Below are positions 1 to 7,362 of a stretch of DNA of 51,036 bases, in pieces (the first letter of the stretch is position 1; each line of letters begins with the position of its first letter). The DNA is from Gammaproteobacteria bacterium (GTDB taxonomy: Bacteria; Pseudomonadota; Gammaproteobacteria; Steroidobacterales; Steroidobacteraceae): assembly GCA_030037905.1 (NCBI GenBank), contig JASHPX010000064.1, forward strand, positions 1 to 51,036. The letters run 5' to 3'. The position numbers and the translations under genes were made by a program. The notes below the pieces were generated by a model. That model saw only the letters and a list, made by a program, of their open reading frames with translations. It ran no database searches and was not told the DNA's origin.

Positions 1-45
1 CTTTTAAGGCGTTGGTCGTGGGTTCGATCCCCACCCGACCCACCA
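1..45 (+). tRNA. tRNA-Lys(UUU), 3' part (5' part outside window)
   Basis: The window opens at the anticodon loop CTTTTAA (anticodon TTT, Lys), followed by the 3' anticodon strand GGCGT, variable loop TGGTC, a T-arm with stem GTGGG/CCCAC around TTCGATC, the 3' acceptor strand CCGACCC, discriminator A and an encoded CCA at 43-45. The 5' half lies before base 1, so completeness cannot be checked. A second copy of the same 3' segment at 3455-3496 suggests this is the attachment site of an integrated element. Confidence 0.85.
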
Positions 46-74
46 CTTAAGCGCTTGATTCCACGTGGAACATT

Positions 75-218
75 TCACTTCCCACGCGTCGCAGTGCGCC
101 GCGCTATGTGCGCCCGCTGTGCCACCTTTTCCGCCGCTGCGGCCAGATGCTGAGGTGCCAGATGGGCATAACGCAGCGCCATGCTGTAGCTGCTCCATCC
201 TCCGAGCGCCATCAAATC
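75..218 (-). pseudogene. tyrosine integrase C-terminal remnant
   Basis: On the minus strand the last ~48 codons before the stop at 75 read like the C-terminus of a site-specific tyrosine recombinase: LMALGGWSSYSMALRYAHLAP, with the nucleophile Tyr expected in RYAHL. Upstream of about 218 the reading frame no longer resembles an integrase, so the Arg/His catalytic boxes and core-binding domain are gone. It ends 30 bp from the tRNA 3' end, the usual place for an integrase of a tRNA-borne island. It is probably an inactive relic of the enzyme that inserted this region. Confidence 0.7.
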
Positions 219-437
219 TGGTTGGGTTGTGAGGTTTCGGCGCCGAGGTGCACAGGTGACATGCCGGAGGCGACGCGTTTGTTGGTAGCGAATACGTAGG
301 ACCGGCGAGGCAACCACATGGCCTCAGCGCAGCGCTTGGGCTTGGTCAAAATCAGGAAAAGTACGGATCTGCGGCCGGCCCGACCCGTTGCTGTCGGTCT
401 GGACTGGCCAGTTACGGGCGGTCAATTTTTAGCAGGT

Positions 438-1088
438 CTACGTTCTGACACGTCGTCCCGTCAATGCGGCAAGGATTCCCAGGCCGATGAGGACGCCGCC
501 GCTTACGTATCGTCCAAAGTCCTTGATGATGCCGCCTCGTACAAACCGCGTACCCACTACCCCCGCGGATACTGCGTAGCACGTATCTGTCATCGCGGCG
601 ATCATGACGAAAACGCCACCGAGCGCCGCGATGTGGGCAGATGTCGCTCTGCTCGGTAAGAACTGGGGAAGAAACGCCGCGAAAAATAATGACGTCTTCG
701 GATTGAACAACGCCACGACGAAACCATCCAGGAAGATCCGCCAGCGCGTCTGTCTCGGCGACACCATTGTGGCCGCCAAATGCCTTGGTACGTTCGACCT
801 GATGGCGCGAATTCCTAAGTAGATCAAGTACGCGGCACCGAGATATTTGACGGCTACAAACGCCTCTACCGAGACTGCAAATATCGCTGCCACCCCGAGC
901 GAGGCCGCAACGGCGCTCCCCATGTTTCCTAGAGCTACCCCAGCGACGGAGACCAGTCCGGCGGTGCGTCCGTGTGCGGCAGCTCGAGTAACGATATAGA
1001 TTACGCCAGGGCCGGGCGTCACGGCGAGGACGACACTTGCGGCAAGAAAGGCGCCAAGCATTGGGCCAACGGGAAGAAAGGATGCCAT
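438..1088 (-). CDS. LysE/RhtB family amino-acid exporter
   Basis: 216-residue, very hydrophobic protein of the length typical for LysE/RhtB exporters (about 205-215 aa, six membrane segments). The N-terminal family signature is visible: a hydrophobic stretch followed by TPGPGVIYIV, then GVALGN, YLGAAYLIYLGIRAIR and FNPKTSLFFAAFLPQF. Family members export amino acids or related metabolites using the proton gradient; the substrate cannot be read from the sequence. It stands alone on the minus strand inside the putative island, downstream of a mobilization-type gene, and looks like cargo. The ATG at 1088 is followed directly by the hydrophobic N-terminus, so the start is reasonable. Confidence 0.85.
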   Translation of the reverse strand: MASFLPVGPMLGAFLAASVVLAVTPGPGVIYIVTRAAAHGRTAGLVSVAGVALGNMGSAVAASLGVAAIFAVSVEAFVAVKYLGAAYLIYLGIRAIRSNVPRHLAATMVSPRQTRWRIFLDGFVVALFNPKTSLFFAAFLPQFLPSRATSAHIAALGGVFVMIAAMTDTCYAVSAGVVGTRFVRGGIIKDFGRYVSGGVLIGLGILAALTGRRVRT

Positions 1089-1110
1089 CGAGTTGTCCGG
1101 TAGATTGCGA

Positions 1111-1368
1111 TCATTCTACGCGACGCGCAGCCGAGTTTGGCCAGCGCGTCATGAACGCCTTGCCAGCTCGCATCTGGCGCCCGCACGATCGGCGCATTGG
1201 GCTCGAGCAAGAGGCGGTGCTCCTGACATCCTGACCCGTCACGCGGCGGCGGATCGGTGCCGACACAGAGAGTCCACACTGATTGGCCTGAAGCCGAAGC
1301 GCCTCTGCGTCGCTGCGCGACGTCCGCGCGGCGATGAATTCAGTTTTGCCTGATTCGCTCCGAGTCAT
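1111..1368 (-). CDS. RHH plasmid-mobilization (MobC/TraJ-like) protein, probably altered C-terminus
   Basis: 85-residue product. The N-terminal half resembles ribbon-helix-helix relaxosome accessory proteins: a beta-strand segment (KTEFIAARTS), a helix with acidic/alanine pattern (DAEALRLQANQ), then GLSVSAPIRRRVTGQ, the second RHH helix. The start at 1368 is supported by GAGGAA just upstream of ATG; a longer frame starts further up but lacks support. The last ~35 residues (Ser/Arg/Cys rich) do not look like the family, so a frameshift or deletion is likely. No relaxase follows; LysE lies downstream instead. The upstream region carries an oriT-like dyad. In relatives such proteins bind oriT to help the relaxase nick DNA. 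Confidence 0.5.
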   Translation of the reverse strand: MTRSESGKTEFIAARTSRSDAEALRLQANQCGLSVSAPIRRRVTGQDVRSTASCSSPMRRSCGRQMRAGKAFMTRWPNSAARRVE

Positions 1369-1461
1369 TTCCTCAATCCCCTGACTGGCAACAGCGGCAC
1401 TCCAGCGGGGCAGTCCGAGAGGCACCCCGCGGCACAACGGGTGCGAGGTGGTGTTTTGTGA

Positions 1462-1526
1462 AACGATTTCGGCCCGCGGCCGGAATCGTTACAACCTCCC
1501 TTGGTCAGGGCTGCGCCCCGACACCC
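1462..1526. other. oriT-like region (imperfect dyad plus ColE1-type motif)
   Basis: A 29-bp imperfect inverted repeat (1462-1490, AACGATT arms and GGCC inner arms, 12 of 14 positions paired) is followed 12 bp later by a segment (1503-1526) whose reverse complement carries GTGTCGGGGCGCAGCC then CTGACC. From memory this differs by one base from a stretch in the mobilization region of pMB1/ColE1 plasmids. It sits about 95 bp upstream of the RHH mobilization-type gene, the usual arrangement for an origin of transfer. The nic site itself is not identified; function is inference. Confidence 0.4.
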
Positions 1527-1712
1527 TAGCAAGCCCTTCCCGCGTCGCCGCCGCCGCGCTCGGCGCCTACGCTTCTCGCACGTCGCCCCATCGAGCCGAC
1601 CGGCTCGGTCGTCTTCGTCGGCTCATCGCGGACCGACGGACGTTGCCTCCGGGGGGATTACAGTGTGAGAGACATCGACGATCACCAGGTGAGCACGGGC
1701 GGAAAAGAGACC

Positions 1713-1910
1713 ATGGGGAATCGTGATGACGCTGTCGTAGCAAGCCTGCCGCCGACGAGCGAGCTGTTCACGAAGGCCAAGCTCGTCGATCGGCATCCAA
1801 ACCTGCTCAGTCATAATCGGCTCGATTGGGCGCTACGACACCGCGCGAGCAACGAATCTAAACGGATCGCAGTCTACGCGTCGATCCAAGCAGATGGACA
1901 CCGCCCATGA
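1713..1910 (+). pseudogene. small conserved protein fragment of prophage/ICE type, 3' truncated
   Basis: From ATG 1713 (GGAAAAGAG upstream) the frame encodes ELFTKAKLVDRHPNLLS then NRLDWALRHRASN, which resembles a short, function-unknown protein often found near mobile elements (pattern: hydrophobic-x-RHP-x-LL...R-x-x-WALRxRxxNG). After about 1855 the similarity stops where the DUF433-type duplicated segment begins, and the frame runs on into that segment (residues SKRIAVYAS...). The usual C-terminal part of the family is missing. I read this as a gene cut by the recombination that brought in the next module. Confidence 0.35.
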
Positions 1911-2135
1911 GCGCCACTCATCGAGAGCAATCCGGACGTGATGATGGGCAAGCCCGTCGTACGAGGGACCCGCATCACGGTCGAAATGATCCTGAACAAG
2001 CTTGCCGCGGGCGAAACGATTGACCAGATTCTGGCGGCGCACCCGCGCCTCGACCGCCCCGCCGTGTTGGCTGCGATCCAGTTCGGCGCGCACGCGCTGC
2101 GCGCCGATGTGCTCTACCGGCTGTCGGTAGCATGA
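1907..2135 (+). pseudogene. DUF433-family antitoxin, copy A, frameshifted near N-terminus
   Basis: The body is a clear DUF433 antitoxin: NPDVMMGKPVVRGTRITVE, then ETIDQILAAHPRLDRPAVLAAI. The natural ATG at 1907 is out of frame with this body because one extra base lies between 1907 and about 1925 compared with copy B at 10929. Reading can only start in frame at GTG 1938, giving a protein lacking about ten N-terminal residues. The stop overlaps the start of the partner toxin (ATGA at 2132-2135), the typical gene order. DUF433 proteins are VapB-like antitoxins paired with DUF5615 PIN-like toxins. Probably inactive, but a shortened product is possible. Confidence 0.65.
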
Positions 2136-2210
2136 ATGTCATTGCCGATAAGGGCGTCGATCAAGGAGATCGTCGATGGGCTCAGAGCTGTTGGACTCCA
2201 GTGTAGCTGG
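2132..2210 (+). pseudogene. DUF5615 PIN-like toxin 5' remnant, copy A
   Basis: ATG 2132 begins MNVIADKGVD, the expected start of a DUF5615 PIN-like toxin (catalytic Asp near residue 6 followed by VD). A frameshift follows immediately; the next residues, KEIVDGLRAVG, are read in another frame. After about 2210 nothing toxin-like remains, whereas an intact gene would be about 110-120 codons. Only the first 25 codons or so survive. It overlaps the DUF433 antitoxin stop by four bases. Confidence 0.6.
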
Positions 2211-2396
2211 CGATGGCGCGGAGGGCGTTGGGCACGTTGGCAGCCTGAATGGGTCCAAGACTACCCGCTGGCCGCGAACCACGAGGATGTCGCGGGTGAT
2301 GTCGCGGGCGAATACGCTCCTGGTGGCGGCAAAGGGGTTGTAAGGTTCCAGTGCCGAGGCTCGCAAGGAGCCAGACAGAAAATCACCGGCTGCAGG

Positions 2397-2708
2397 TCAG
2401 GAAGGCTCGCTTGCGGTACGTAGTGCGCGCTCAACCGCCTTGGGAGTCCGGGCTATCACTTGAAGGTATGCCCGAGTAGGACCCTCCGGTTGGCGCTTAC
2501 CTTGCTCCCAGTGTCGCAGCGTATTGATACTGAACGCGAAGCGCGCCGCGAACTGCGTCTGCGTGAGCCCTAGTTTCTCGCGAATCGCACGCACATCAAT
2601 CTCCGTAGGAACGTGCACGCGATAATCCTCCTCGCGTGCCTCGCGCTTTGCGTAAGCCAGAGCCTGCGTCAGGCCGCGACGGATGCTGTGTGCAACTTTA
2701 CCGCTCAT
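2397..2708 (-). CDS. HigA-type HTH antitoxin
   Basis: 103-residue protein with a C-terminal XRE/HTH domain (about residues 37-92: IREKLGLTQTQFAARFAFS, then INTLRHWEQGKRQPEG). The N-terminal 35 residues (GLTQALAYAKREAREEDY) are the variable antitoxin arm typical of HigA/NadS antitoxins. The start overlaps the upstream toxin stop by four bases (2705-2708, ATGA), so the toxin-first order matches HigBA modules. It should neutralise the RelE-like toxin and repress the operon by binding the palindromes at 3071-3135. Both genes are intact, unlike most other TA loci in this window. Confidence 0.85.
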   Translation of the reverse strand: MSGKVAHSIRRGLTQALAYAKREAREEDYRVHVPTEIDVRAIREKLGLTQTQFAARFAFSINTLRHWEQGKRQPEGPTRAYLQVIARTPKAVERALRTASEPS

Positions 2709-3064
2709 CGACGCTTTGTCCTCTCATAAGTAGTCGGAAACTGCTTCACCAGCACTTTCAAATCGGTGCGCTCCTTGGCACTCAAGTCCGCGCGAACGTT
2801 CTTGGCGTACGCGGTTAGCAAGAACAGAGGTAGGCGCTCGCTATGGACGTAGTAGATGACGCGCGCTCCGCCTCGCTTGCCGCGCCCGGTCATGGCCCAG
2901 CGGAGTTTACGCACCCCGCCGGTTCCTGCTATCAGATCTCCTGCTAATGGATGCGCCGCCAGGTAACTGATCAACAGCGTGCGCTCGTCATCATCGAACA
3001 GCCCACTGCTGGCGGTCAGGAATTCCGGCGTTTCCACCACCGTGATCAGACCCGCTACGCGCAT
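2705..3064 (-). CDS. HigB-2/RelE-like mRNA-interferase toxin
   Basis: 119-residue RelE/ParE-superfamily toxin of the HigB-2 type: ETPEFLTASSGLFDDDE, LAAHPLAGDLIAGTGGVRKL, RGKRGGARVIYYV and LTAYAKNVRADLS are characteristic blocks. Such toxins cleave mRNA at the ribosome. The ATG at 3064 lies only 6 bases from a predicted -10 element; an alternative GTG about 24 bases further in (before ETPEF) would give the more usual family N-terminus. Forms a two-gene operon with the HigA-like antitoxin (4-bp overlap). Full length, no defect seen. Confidence 0.85.
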   Translation of the reverse strand: MRVAGLITVVETPEFLTASSGLFDDDERTLLISYLAAHPLAGDLIAGTGGVRKLRWAMTGRGKRGGARVIYYVHSERLPLFLLTAYAKNVRADLSAKERTDLKVLVKQFPTTYERTKRR

Positions 3065-3069
3065 TGATC

Positions 3070-3135
3070 ATAGTAGTCCATTGGACTACTAAAGGCAAGT
3101 ACGCGCGGCATTCTCAGGTAGTCCATTGGACTACC
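3070..3135 (-). promoter_or_regulatory. higBA promoter with two palindromic operators
   Basis: Two palindromes share the 17-bp core GTAGTCCATTGGACTAC: 3071-3091 (21 bp, perfect around a central base) and 3117-3135 (19 bp). Their centres are 45 bp apart. On the minus strand, TTGCCT, a 17-bp spacer and TACTAT (3075-3070) form a plausible sigma70 promoter whose spacer is largely the first palindrome. The toxin ATG follows TACTAT by 5 bp, so the transcript could be leaderless. Binding by HigA is inferred. Confidence 0.7.
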
Positions 3136-3454
3136 GTTGGAGGCTGGGCAGCCCCGCCGATGCTCTGATGTCGGTAGGCTACTGCGGTGTGACGGCGCCG
3201 GGGGCAATGGCCGCAACGGGTAGAGCTGGAGCGGGCCGCCCCGGGGGCCCCGGAGGAACGAGGTCGCTACCTGCCTCCACAAAATTGTGGAAAGGCGTTG
3301 GTCGCTCAGTGCAAATTCAGTGCAGTGGCTTGCTCAACGCAGCGCGGCGGGACACTGCGCCGTAGCGGTGCGCTACCGCCCCAGCCTCGCAAAATCAGGG
3401 ACCTGCGGAAGCCCGCAAGGTGCCGCTGGGAGCGGCGCCGAGCAGGGTGACGAA
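3136..3454. other. non-coding island debris
   Basis: No credible gene. The only notable features are AAGGCGTTGGTCG at 3292-3304, a 13-base match to the tRNA-Lys 3' repeat, and a short GTGCA/TTCAGTGCA repetition just after it. The stretch looks like the inner edge of the integrated element. Confidence 0.4.
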
Positions 3455-3496
3455 CTTTTAAGGCGTTGGTCGTAGGTTCGAGTCCCACCCGACCCA
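3455..3496 (+). repeat. att-like direct repeat of tRNA-Lys 3' end
   Basis: This 42-base segment matches bases 1-42 (38 of 41 positions up to the acceptor end), starting exactly at the anticodon loop CTTTTAA and ending at the discriminator A. No 5' tRNA half precedes it: the upstream bases do not form an acceptor or D arm, and no CCA follows. Integrases that target tRNA genes commonly recombine between the anticodon loop and the 3' end, so this is best read as the second att site of the island at 46-3454. Confidence 0.75.
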
Positions 3497-3499
3497 ATG

Positions 3500-3910
3500 C
3501 GCTGGCGGCGGAGAAGTTCGATCGCAACCCCGTCTCCGACATCTCGAAATAGAAAGAGCCGCGTGGACGCACGCGCTTCCTGAGCGACGAGGAGCGCGAA
3601 CGGTTGCTCACCGCGTGCGGGGAGTCCGATTGGCCGGCCGCACTCTGGAGGCGCTCCCGCAGCTGAAACTGCAGGGCTCGGCTCGCAGCGAGTACGTCTT
3701 CCCGCAGCCCTCGGAATTCCCCGGCCCGTACTACTATTTCGATGCCCATTGGTACGGGGCGTTGACAGCCGCGGGCCTGAAAGAATGCGCTTCCACGACG
3801 TGCGGCACACGACGGCGTCGATGCTCGCGGCGCGGGGAGCCTCGCTCCTGGAAATCGCCGACGTGCTCGGGCACAAGACGCTTGCGGCCACAGGATTATC
3901 GAACGCCTGC
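3500..3910 (+). pseudogene. tyrosine integrase, multiply broken
   Basis: Pieces of one integrase occur in order in different frames: AEKFDRNPVSDISK then a stop at about 3552, KEPRGRTRFLSDEERERLLTAC, and after a deletion FPGPYYYFDAHWYGALTAAGLK and FHDVRHTTASMLAARGASLLEI...LGHKTLAAT. The HxxR box (HDVRH) is present, but the segment ends before the nucleophile Tyr. The N-terminal DNA-binding part is missing because homology starts right after the att-like repeat. Clearly inactive; it marks a second integration or deletion event at the same tRNA-derived site. Confidence 0.8.
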
Positions 3911-4037
3911 CCACCGATCACATCGGGCCCGGGTAGCTTCGCGCATCGGGGCAGGCGTCCGATGAATCCTTAACCATTGCCGCCGGTCACCAATGTCTGC
4001 TCTGCGGTAGAACAGAAAGCGGCCGGGGCTGCCCACA

Positions 4038-4668
4038 GTGCTGCTGGGGGTCTGGACATGGTGCTACTTGACCGACCGCTCCGAAGATGCAGTGTGGCTA
4101 TCGACTCAGCAGCGCGCTTGGCTTTCAAGCCGCCTCGAGAGCGAGCGATGCGTTGGGAACCAGCTACGCCAACACTGGACTGATCATCGGCGCTATTTAT
4201 CTGCTGACCGCGTTCATGTACCCGCTAGCATCATGGGTCTCCGATCGCTTCGACGATCGATGCGGAGTTGCAGCTCTCGGATTTGTCGTTGCTGGTGCGG
4301 GTTATGGTGGAGCGGAGCTGCTATCACACTCGCCGCTGCGGGTGGTGGCCTTCGCGGTCATTCCTATGCTCAGCCCCATTTTTTTGGCTTCCTTTTTTTG
4401 CCTGCCGACACGGCTTCTCAAGGGTTCGCCTGCTGCTGGGGGAATCGGGCTCATCAATGGAATCGGTGCGCTAGGCGCGTTCTTCGGCAGCAGCATCGTC
4501 GGCTTCCTAAAGCAAACGACTGGGACTTATGGTGGCGCGTTCCTGTGCCTGTCCGCACTCGCGCTCGTAGGTGCTCTGGCTTTATTCGGATTGCGCGGGT
4601 TGGCTGCCTTCGCACCGCGTCCGCGTGGGATCAGCGCCGAGGCGAGCGCTGTTGGTACGGCGAGCTGA
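4038..4668 (+). pseudogene. MFS transporter (anion:cation symporter type), C-terminal part, frameshifted
   Basis: The first part, frame from 4038, reads LLGVWTWCYLTDRSEDAVWLS, matching the cytoplasmic loop that follows TM6 in ACS-family permeases. The frame then shifts, and from about 4141 reads TGLIIGAIYLLTAFMYPLASWVSDR...GIGLINGIGALGAFFGSSIVGFLKQTTG, i.e. TM8-TM12. The N-terminal six helices and part of TM7 are absent. Such proteins import organic anions such as tartrate or hexuronates. It follows the broken integrase and is surrounded by other fragments, so it is debris. Confidence 0.7.
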
Positions 4669-4750
4669 CAGGTAGCTGGCGTGGATGCTTCCTGCCTGGG
4701 TAACGCAGCTCGCTCGATAGCGACGTTGCAACGTACGGCCGATTGGTGCC

Positions 4751-5146
4751 TTGCTGTCGCGTCCAGCGCTGCCGACTCCCCAGATCAGCGCTCCCGACTC
4801 CGAGCTGCCGGTCGTGAACGACCAGTTCTGCTTAGCAGACACGAACGAATTCATCGGTTGTGCGGGCCTGCATGCGGCGGAGGCGGCCTTGCTAGAAACC
4901 GGCGTCTGGGTCAAAGAGTCGGCCCAAGGACGTGGTTATGGGCGGGAGGCCGTTACCGCGGTGATTAAGTGGGCAAGCAGGACATTTTATCCATCCGGGT
5001 TTCTCTGGCCCGTCGTCGAAGAAAACGCTCCCAGTCGCAGACTTGCGGTGGCCCTCGGAGGCGAAAACCCTCCCAACCCAACCCATCTCGTTGGATTCGC
5101 GCTCATGGATCATCGATATCGCGTGAGACCAAGCGATCCTTCTTAG
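4751..5146 (+). pseudogene. GNAT acetyltransferase fragment
   Basis: The frame contains the C-terminal core of a RimJ/RimL-like N-acetyltransferase: EFIGCAGLH, then VWVKESAQGRGYGREAV, where QGRGYG is the acetyl-CoA pyrophosphate loop, and ENAPSRRLAVALGG. Similarity begins only around 4830; the first 27 residues (LSRPALPTPQISAP...) look like translated non-coding sequence, and the first strand/helix of the GNAT fold is missing. Most likely a truncated gene; a short active enzyme is improbable. Confidence 0.6.
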
Positions 5147-5405
5147 AATTCACTTCCAGCTCAATCTGAGACGCGGGCGGTGGCGGTGGCATTCGGCCGA
5201 AACCCAAGAACAGCAGAGCCCAACCGACCGCCCGTGCGCCCGCAGGTTTCTTCTTCGCATTGCCAACCATGCGCACCGCAAGATAAATCGCAAAGAGCGC
5301 CAAAGCAGCCGTGCCAAGCACCTCAACGATGATCAGCGTAGTTGTCACCGTCAGCACCTCCCAGGCGTCCAACGCTGCGAGCGGCAGCTTCTGGGTGGCG
5401 AACAT
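5103..5405 (-). CDS. hypothetical small membrane protein
   Basis: From ATG 5405 the product is 100 residues: a hydrophobic segment (LIIVEVLGTAALALFAIYLAV, one TM helix), a short basic stretch (NAKKKPAGA), a second hydrophobic segment (AVGWALLFLGFG), and a proline-rich then charged tail ending RDIDDP. The frame stays open upstream to a TTG at 5453, which would add 16 residues. No family recognised. The GNAT fragment overlaps its 3' end on the other strand. The hydrophobic pattern makes it more plausible than a chance frame. Confidence 0.45.
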   Translation of the reverse strand: MFATQKLPLAALDAWEVLTVTTTLIIVEVLGTAALALFAIYLAVRMVGNAKKKPAGARAVGWALLFLGFGRMPPPPPASQIELEVNSKKDRLVSRDIDDP

Positions 5406-5479
5406 GAGGTCGCCAGTGCCCCGCTCGGATCCCCAATGCGGATTCTGGATCAATCGTGCCGGCTTCTCCGAAAGCGGGC

Positions 5480-5516
5480 TTGTGTCACCGTGCGCCAGGA
5501 TATAGTATTAATACTA
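5480..5516 (+). promoter_or_regulatory. promoter with palindromic operator upstream of ABC-2 operon
   Basis: TTGTGT (5480-5485), 17 bp, TAGTAT (5503-5508) form a plausible sigma70 promoter. A perfect 14-bp palindrome TAGTATTAATACTA (5503-5516) overlaps the -10. It lies 20 bp before the ATG of the ATPase gene. The operon ends with a small HTH protein, so autoregulation through this site is a reasonable inference. Confidence 0.55.
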
Positions 5517-5536
5517 CATCCTGTATATGGGCTACG

Positions 5537-6496
5537 ATGGACACCCAGGGCGAAACTCCAGGGCTCGCGCTCAACGTGCGCGGCGTGCGAATGCGATACG
5601 GCACCAAGGACGTGCTCACCGGAGTGACGTTCACTGCGCGACGCGGTGAGGTGTTGGCTCTGCTTGGGCCGAACGGCGCGGGCAAGACAACCACGATCGA
5701 GATCCTCGAGGGTTTTCGCGCGCGGTCGGCTGGAGACGTAACCGTCCTCGGGACCGATCCGGCACGAGGCAATGAGGTGTGGCGGGCCCGGATCGGCGTC
5801 GTGCTGCAGTCCTGGCGCGACCACAGGTTTTGGCGCGTGCGCGAGCTGCTCGTCTATCTCGCTCGGTTCTACGCTCCGTTTGCCACTGCTGATGTCGCAC
5901 GGCCGTGGGATGTGGAGGAGCTCCTCGGGGTTGTCGGTCTGTCAAAGAGTGCGAATGCCAAAATCGCCACGCTATCGGGCGGGCAGCGGCGGCGTCTCGA
6001 TGTCGCGATCGGGATCGTTGGGCGCCCGGAGATCGTCTTTCTGGATGAGCCCACGGCTGGATTCGACCCCCACGCTCGCCGCGACTTCCACGATCTCGTG
6101 CACCGACTGTCCGACTTCGAGAACACGACGATCTTGATGACGACTCACGACTTGGACGAGGCCGAAAAGATCGCAGACCGGATACTGGTGCTCGACGAAG
6201 GGCGAATCGTTGCTGACGGCAGCGCCGCCCAGCTGGCCCGCGATCTCACGACGCCTGCCGAAGTGCGCTGGGCCTCGGGTGGGCAGCGTCACGTGCACGC
6301 CGTTCGCCAGGGTGACCCTAGCACCTTCGTTCGAGATCTCCTGGCGAGGAGCCCGGACGTCACCGAGCTTGAAGTGCACCGCGCGAGCCTCGAGGACAGC
6401 TACCTGGCACTGGTTCAGCGCGCGGAATCGGGCCAGCCCCGTGGCGACGGGGAGTCCGGTGCGCCCGCTGCGAGGAACTCCGAGGTGCGGGCGTGA
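5537..6496 (+). CDS. ABC-2 type transporter ATP-binding protein
   Basis: 319 residues. Walker A GPNGAGKTT (about 44-52), Q-loop Gln about 91, signature LSGGQRRR (about 146-153), Walker B IVFLDEPT (about 167) and switch His in MTTHDLDEAE (about 204) are all present, followed by a ~100-residue C-terminal domain typical of DrrA/CcmA-like exporters. ATG 5537 was chosen because homology starts a few codons later and the longer frame has no support. The gene overlaps the permease start by four bases. With the permease it should form a membrane exporter; the substrate (drug, lipid or peptide) is unknown. The ATPase-permease-HTH layout resembles exporter cassettes common in Gram-positive bacteria, so transfer is possible. 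Confidence 0.9.
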   Translation: MDTQGETPGLALNVRGVRMRYGTKDVLTGVTFTARRGEVLALLGPNGAGKTTTIEILEGFRARSAGDVTVLGTDPARGNEVWRARIGVVLQSWRDHRFWRVRELLVYLARFYAPFATADVARPWDVEELLGVVGLSKSANAKIATLSGGQRRRLDVAIGIVGRPEIVFLDEPTAGFDPHARRDFHDLVHRLSDFENTTILMTTHDLDEAEKIADRILVLDEGRIVADGSAAQLARDLTTPAEVRWASGGQRHVHAVRQGDPSTFVRDLLARSPDVTELEVHRASLEDSYLALVQRAESGQPRGDGESGAPAARNSEVRA

Positions 6497-7359
6497 CCGC
6501 TGCGACCATCCTCGACCCCCGCTGGGCCGCCGTCCGCGCAGGCTTCTCCAGCGGTTGGATCGAAACCCGTCAAGCGCTCACCGAGCCTGCCGGTGCCATC
6601 GGCCAGCTGTTCTTTCCAGCGATGTATGCCGTCGCACTGTTGTGGATGCGTGGAAAAACCGTGCCCGGCACTCACTTCGCTCTTGGCGCCATGGTGCTAC
6701 CGAGCCTGCTGGGCATGTCGATCGCCTTCAACGGTCTCTCTGGCCCGGCTACGACCATCGCCTACTGTCATGAGGACGGTACGCTGTTGCGCGCCAAAGC
6801 TACTCCGAACGGGATGCTCGGTTTCCTCATCGGCAAGATCGTGAAGTTCTCCTTGACGACGCTCGCCGGGCTCGTTCTCTTGGCAATACCCGGCAGCATT
6901 GTTGCGGGTGACTTGGTATTCGACACCCGGACATGGCTGATGCTCACATTGATCTTCGTCGGCGGAATGACGTCCACCGTACCCATTGGCCTTGCACTCG
7001 GCTCTCTCATGAAATCGACCATGCAGTCTACACTGGTGCTTCTGGCGGTCGTGCTGCTCATTGCTCCGTCGGGCATCTTCTATCCGATCACTGCTCTACC
7101 GATATGGATGCAGTGGGTGGGACAGGCCTTCCCAATGTACTGGGTGGGCCTCGGCGCACGCTCCGCGATGCTCCCAGCGCCGATGGCCGCGATTGAGATC
7201 GGCGCGTCATGGCGTTCGGTTGAGACGTTCGCTGTGCTGGGTGCGTGGGCAGTGATCGGCATACTGCTCGCCCCGATTCTGCTGCGCCGCATGGCCAGGC
7301 GTCAGTCGGGTTCCGCGTTGGCCAAGGTGCGAGAACGCGTGATGTCCAGAGGGTACTGA
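6493..7359 (+). CDS. ABC-2 type transporter permease
   Basis: 288 residues, starting at GTG 6493 inside the ATPase stop (GTGA). Six hydrophobic segments are visible: IGQLFFPAMYAVALLWM, FALGAMVLPSLLGMSI, FSLTTLAGLVLLAIPG, LMLTLIFVGGMTS, TLVLLAVVLLIAPSGIFYPI and TFAVLGAWAVIGILLAPIL. The PITALPIWMQWVGQAFPMYW block before the last helix is typical of the ABC-2 membrane family (ends of the transport domain near the export path). It pairs with the upstream ATPase, and the HTH gene follows after 3 bp. Intact. Confidence 0.85.
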   Translation: MTAATILDPRWAAVRAGFSSGWIETRQALTEPAGAIGQLFFPAMYAVALLWMRGKTVPGTHFALGAMVLPSLLGMSIAFNGLSGPATTIAYCHEDGTLLRAKATPNGMLGFLIGKIVKFSLTTLAGLVLLAIPGSIVAGDLVFDTRTWLMLTLIFVGGMTSTVPIGLALGSLMKSTMQSTLVLLAVVLLIAPSGIFYPITALPIWMQWVGQAFPMYWVGLGARSAMLPAPMAAIEIGASWRSVETFAVLGAWAVIGILLAPILLRRMARRQSGSALAKVRERVMSRGY

Positions 7360-7362
7360 CGA

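Noticed and set aside
2253-2309. Minus-strand DITRDILVVRGQRVVLD, similar to the start of ORF6N/KilA-N proteins
   Set aside because: Only about 17 residues, no extension of similarity; too short to call a gene remnant.
3306-3921. Two long minus-strand frames containing GLEPTTNALKV and TYDQRLKSSSP
   Set aside because: These phrases are the translated antisense of the tRNA-Lys-derived repeat and the broken integrase; they are not proteins.
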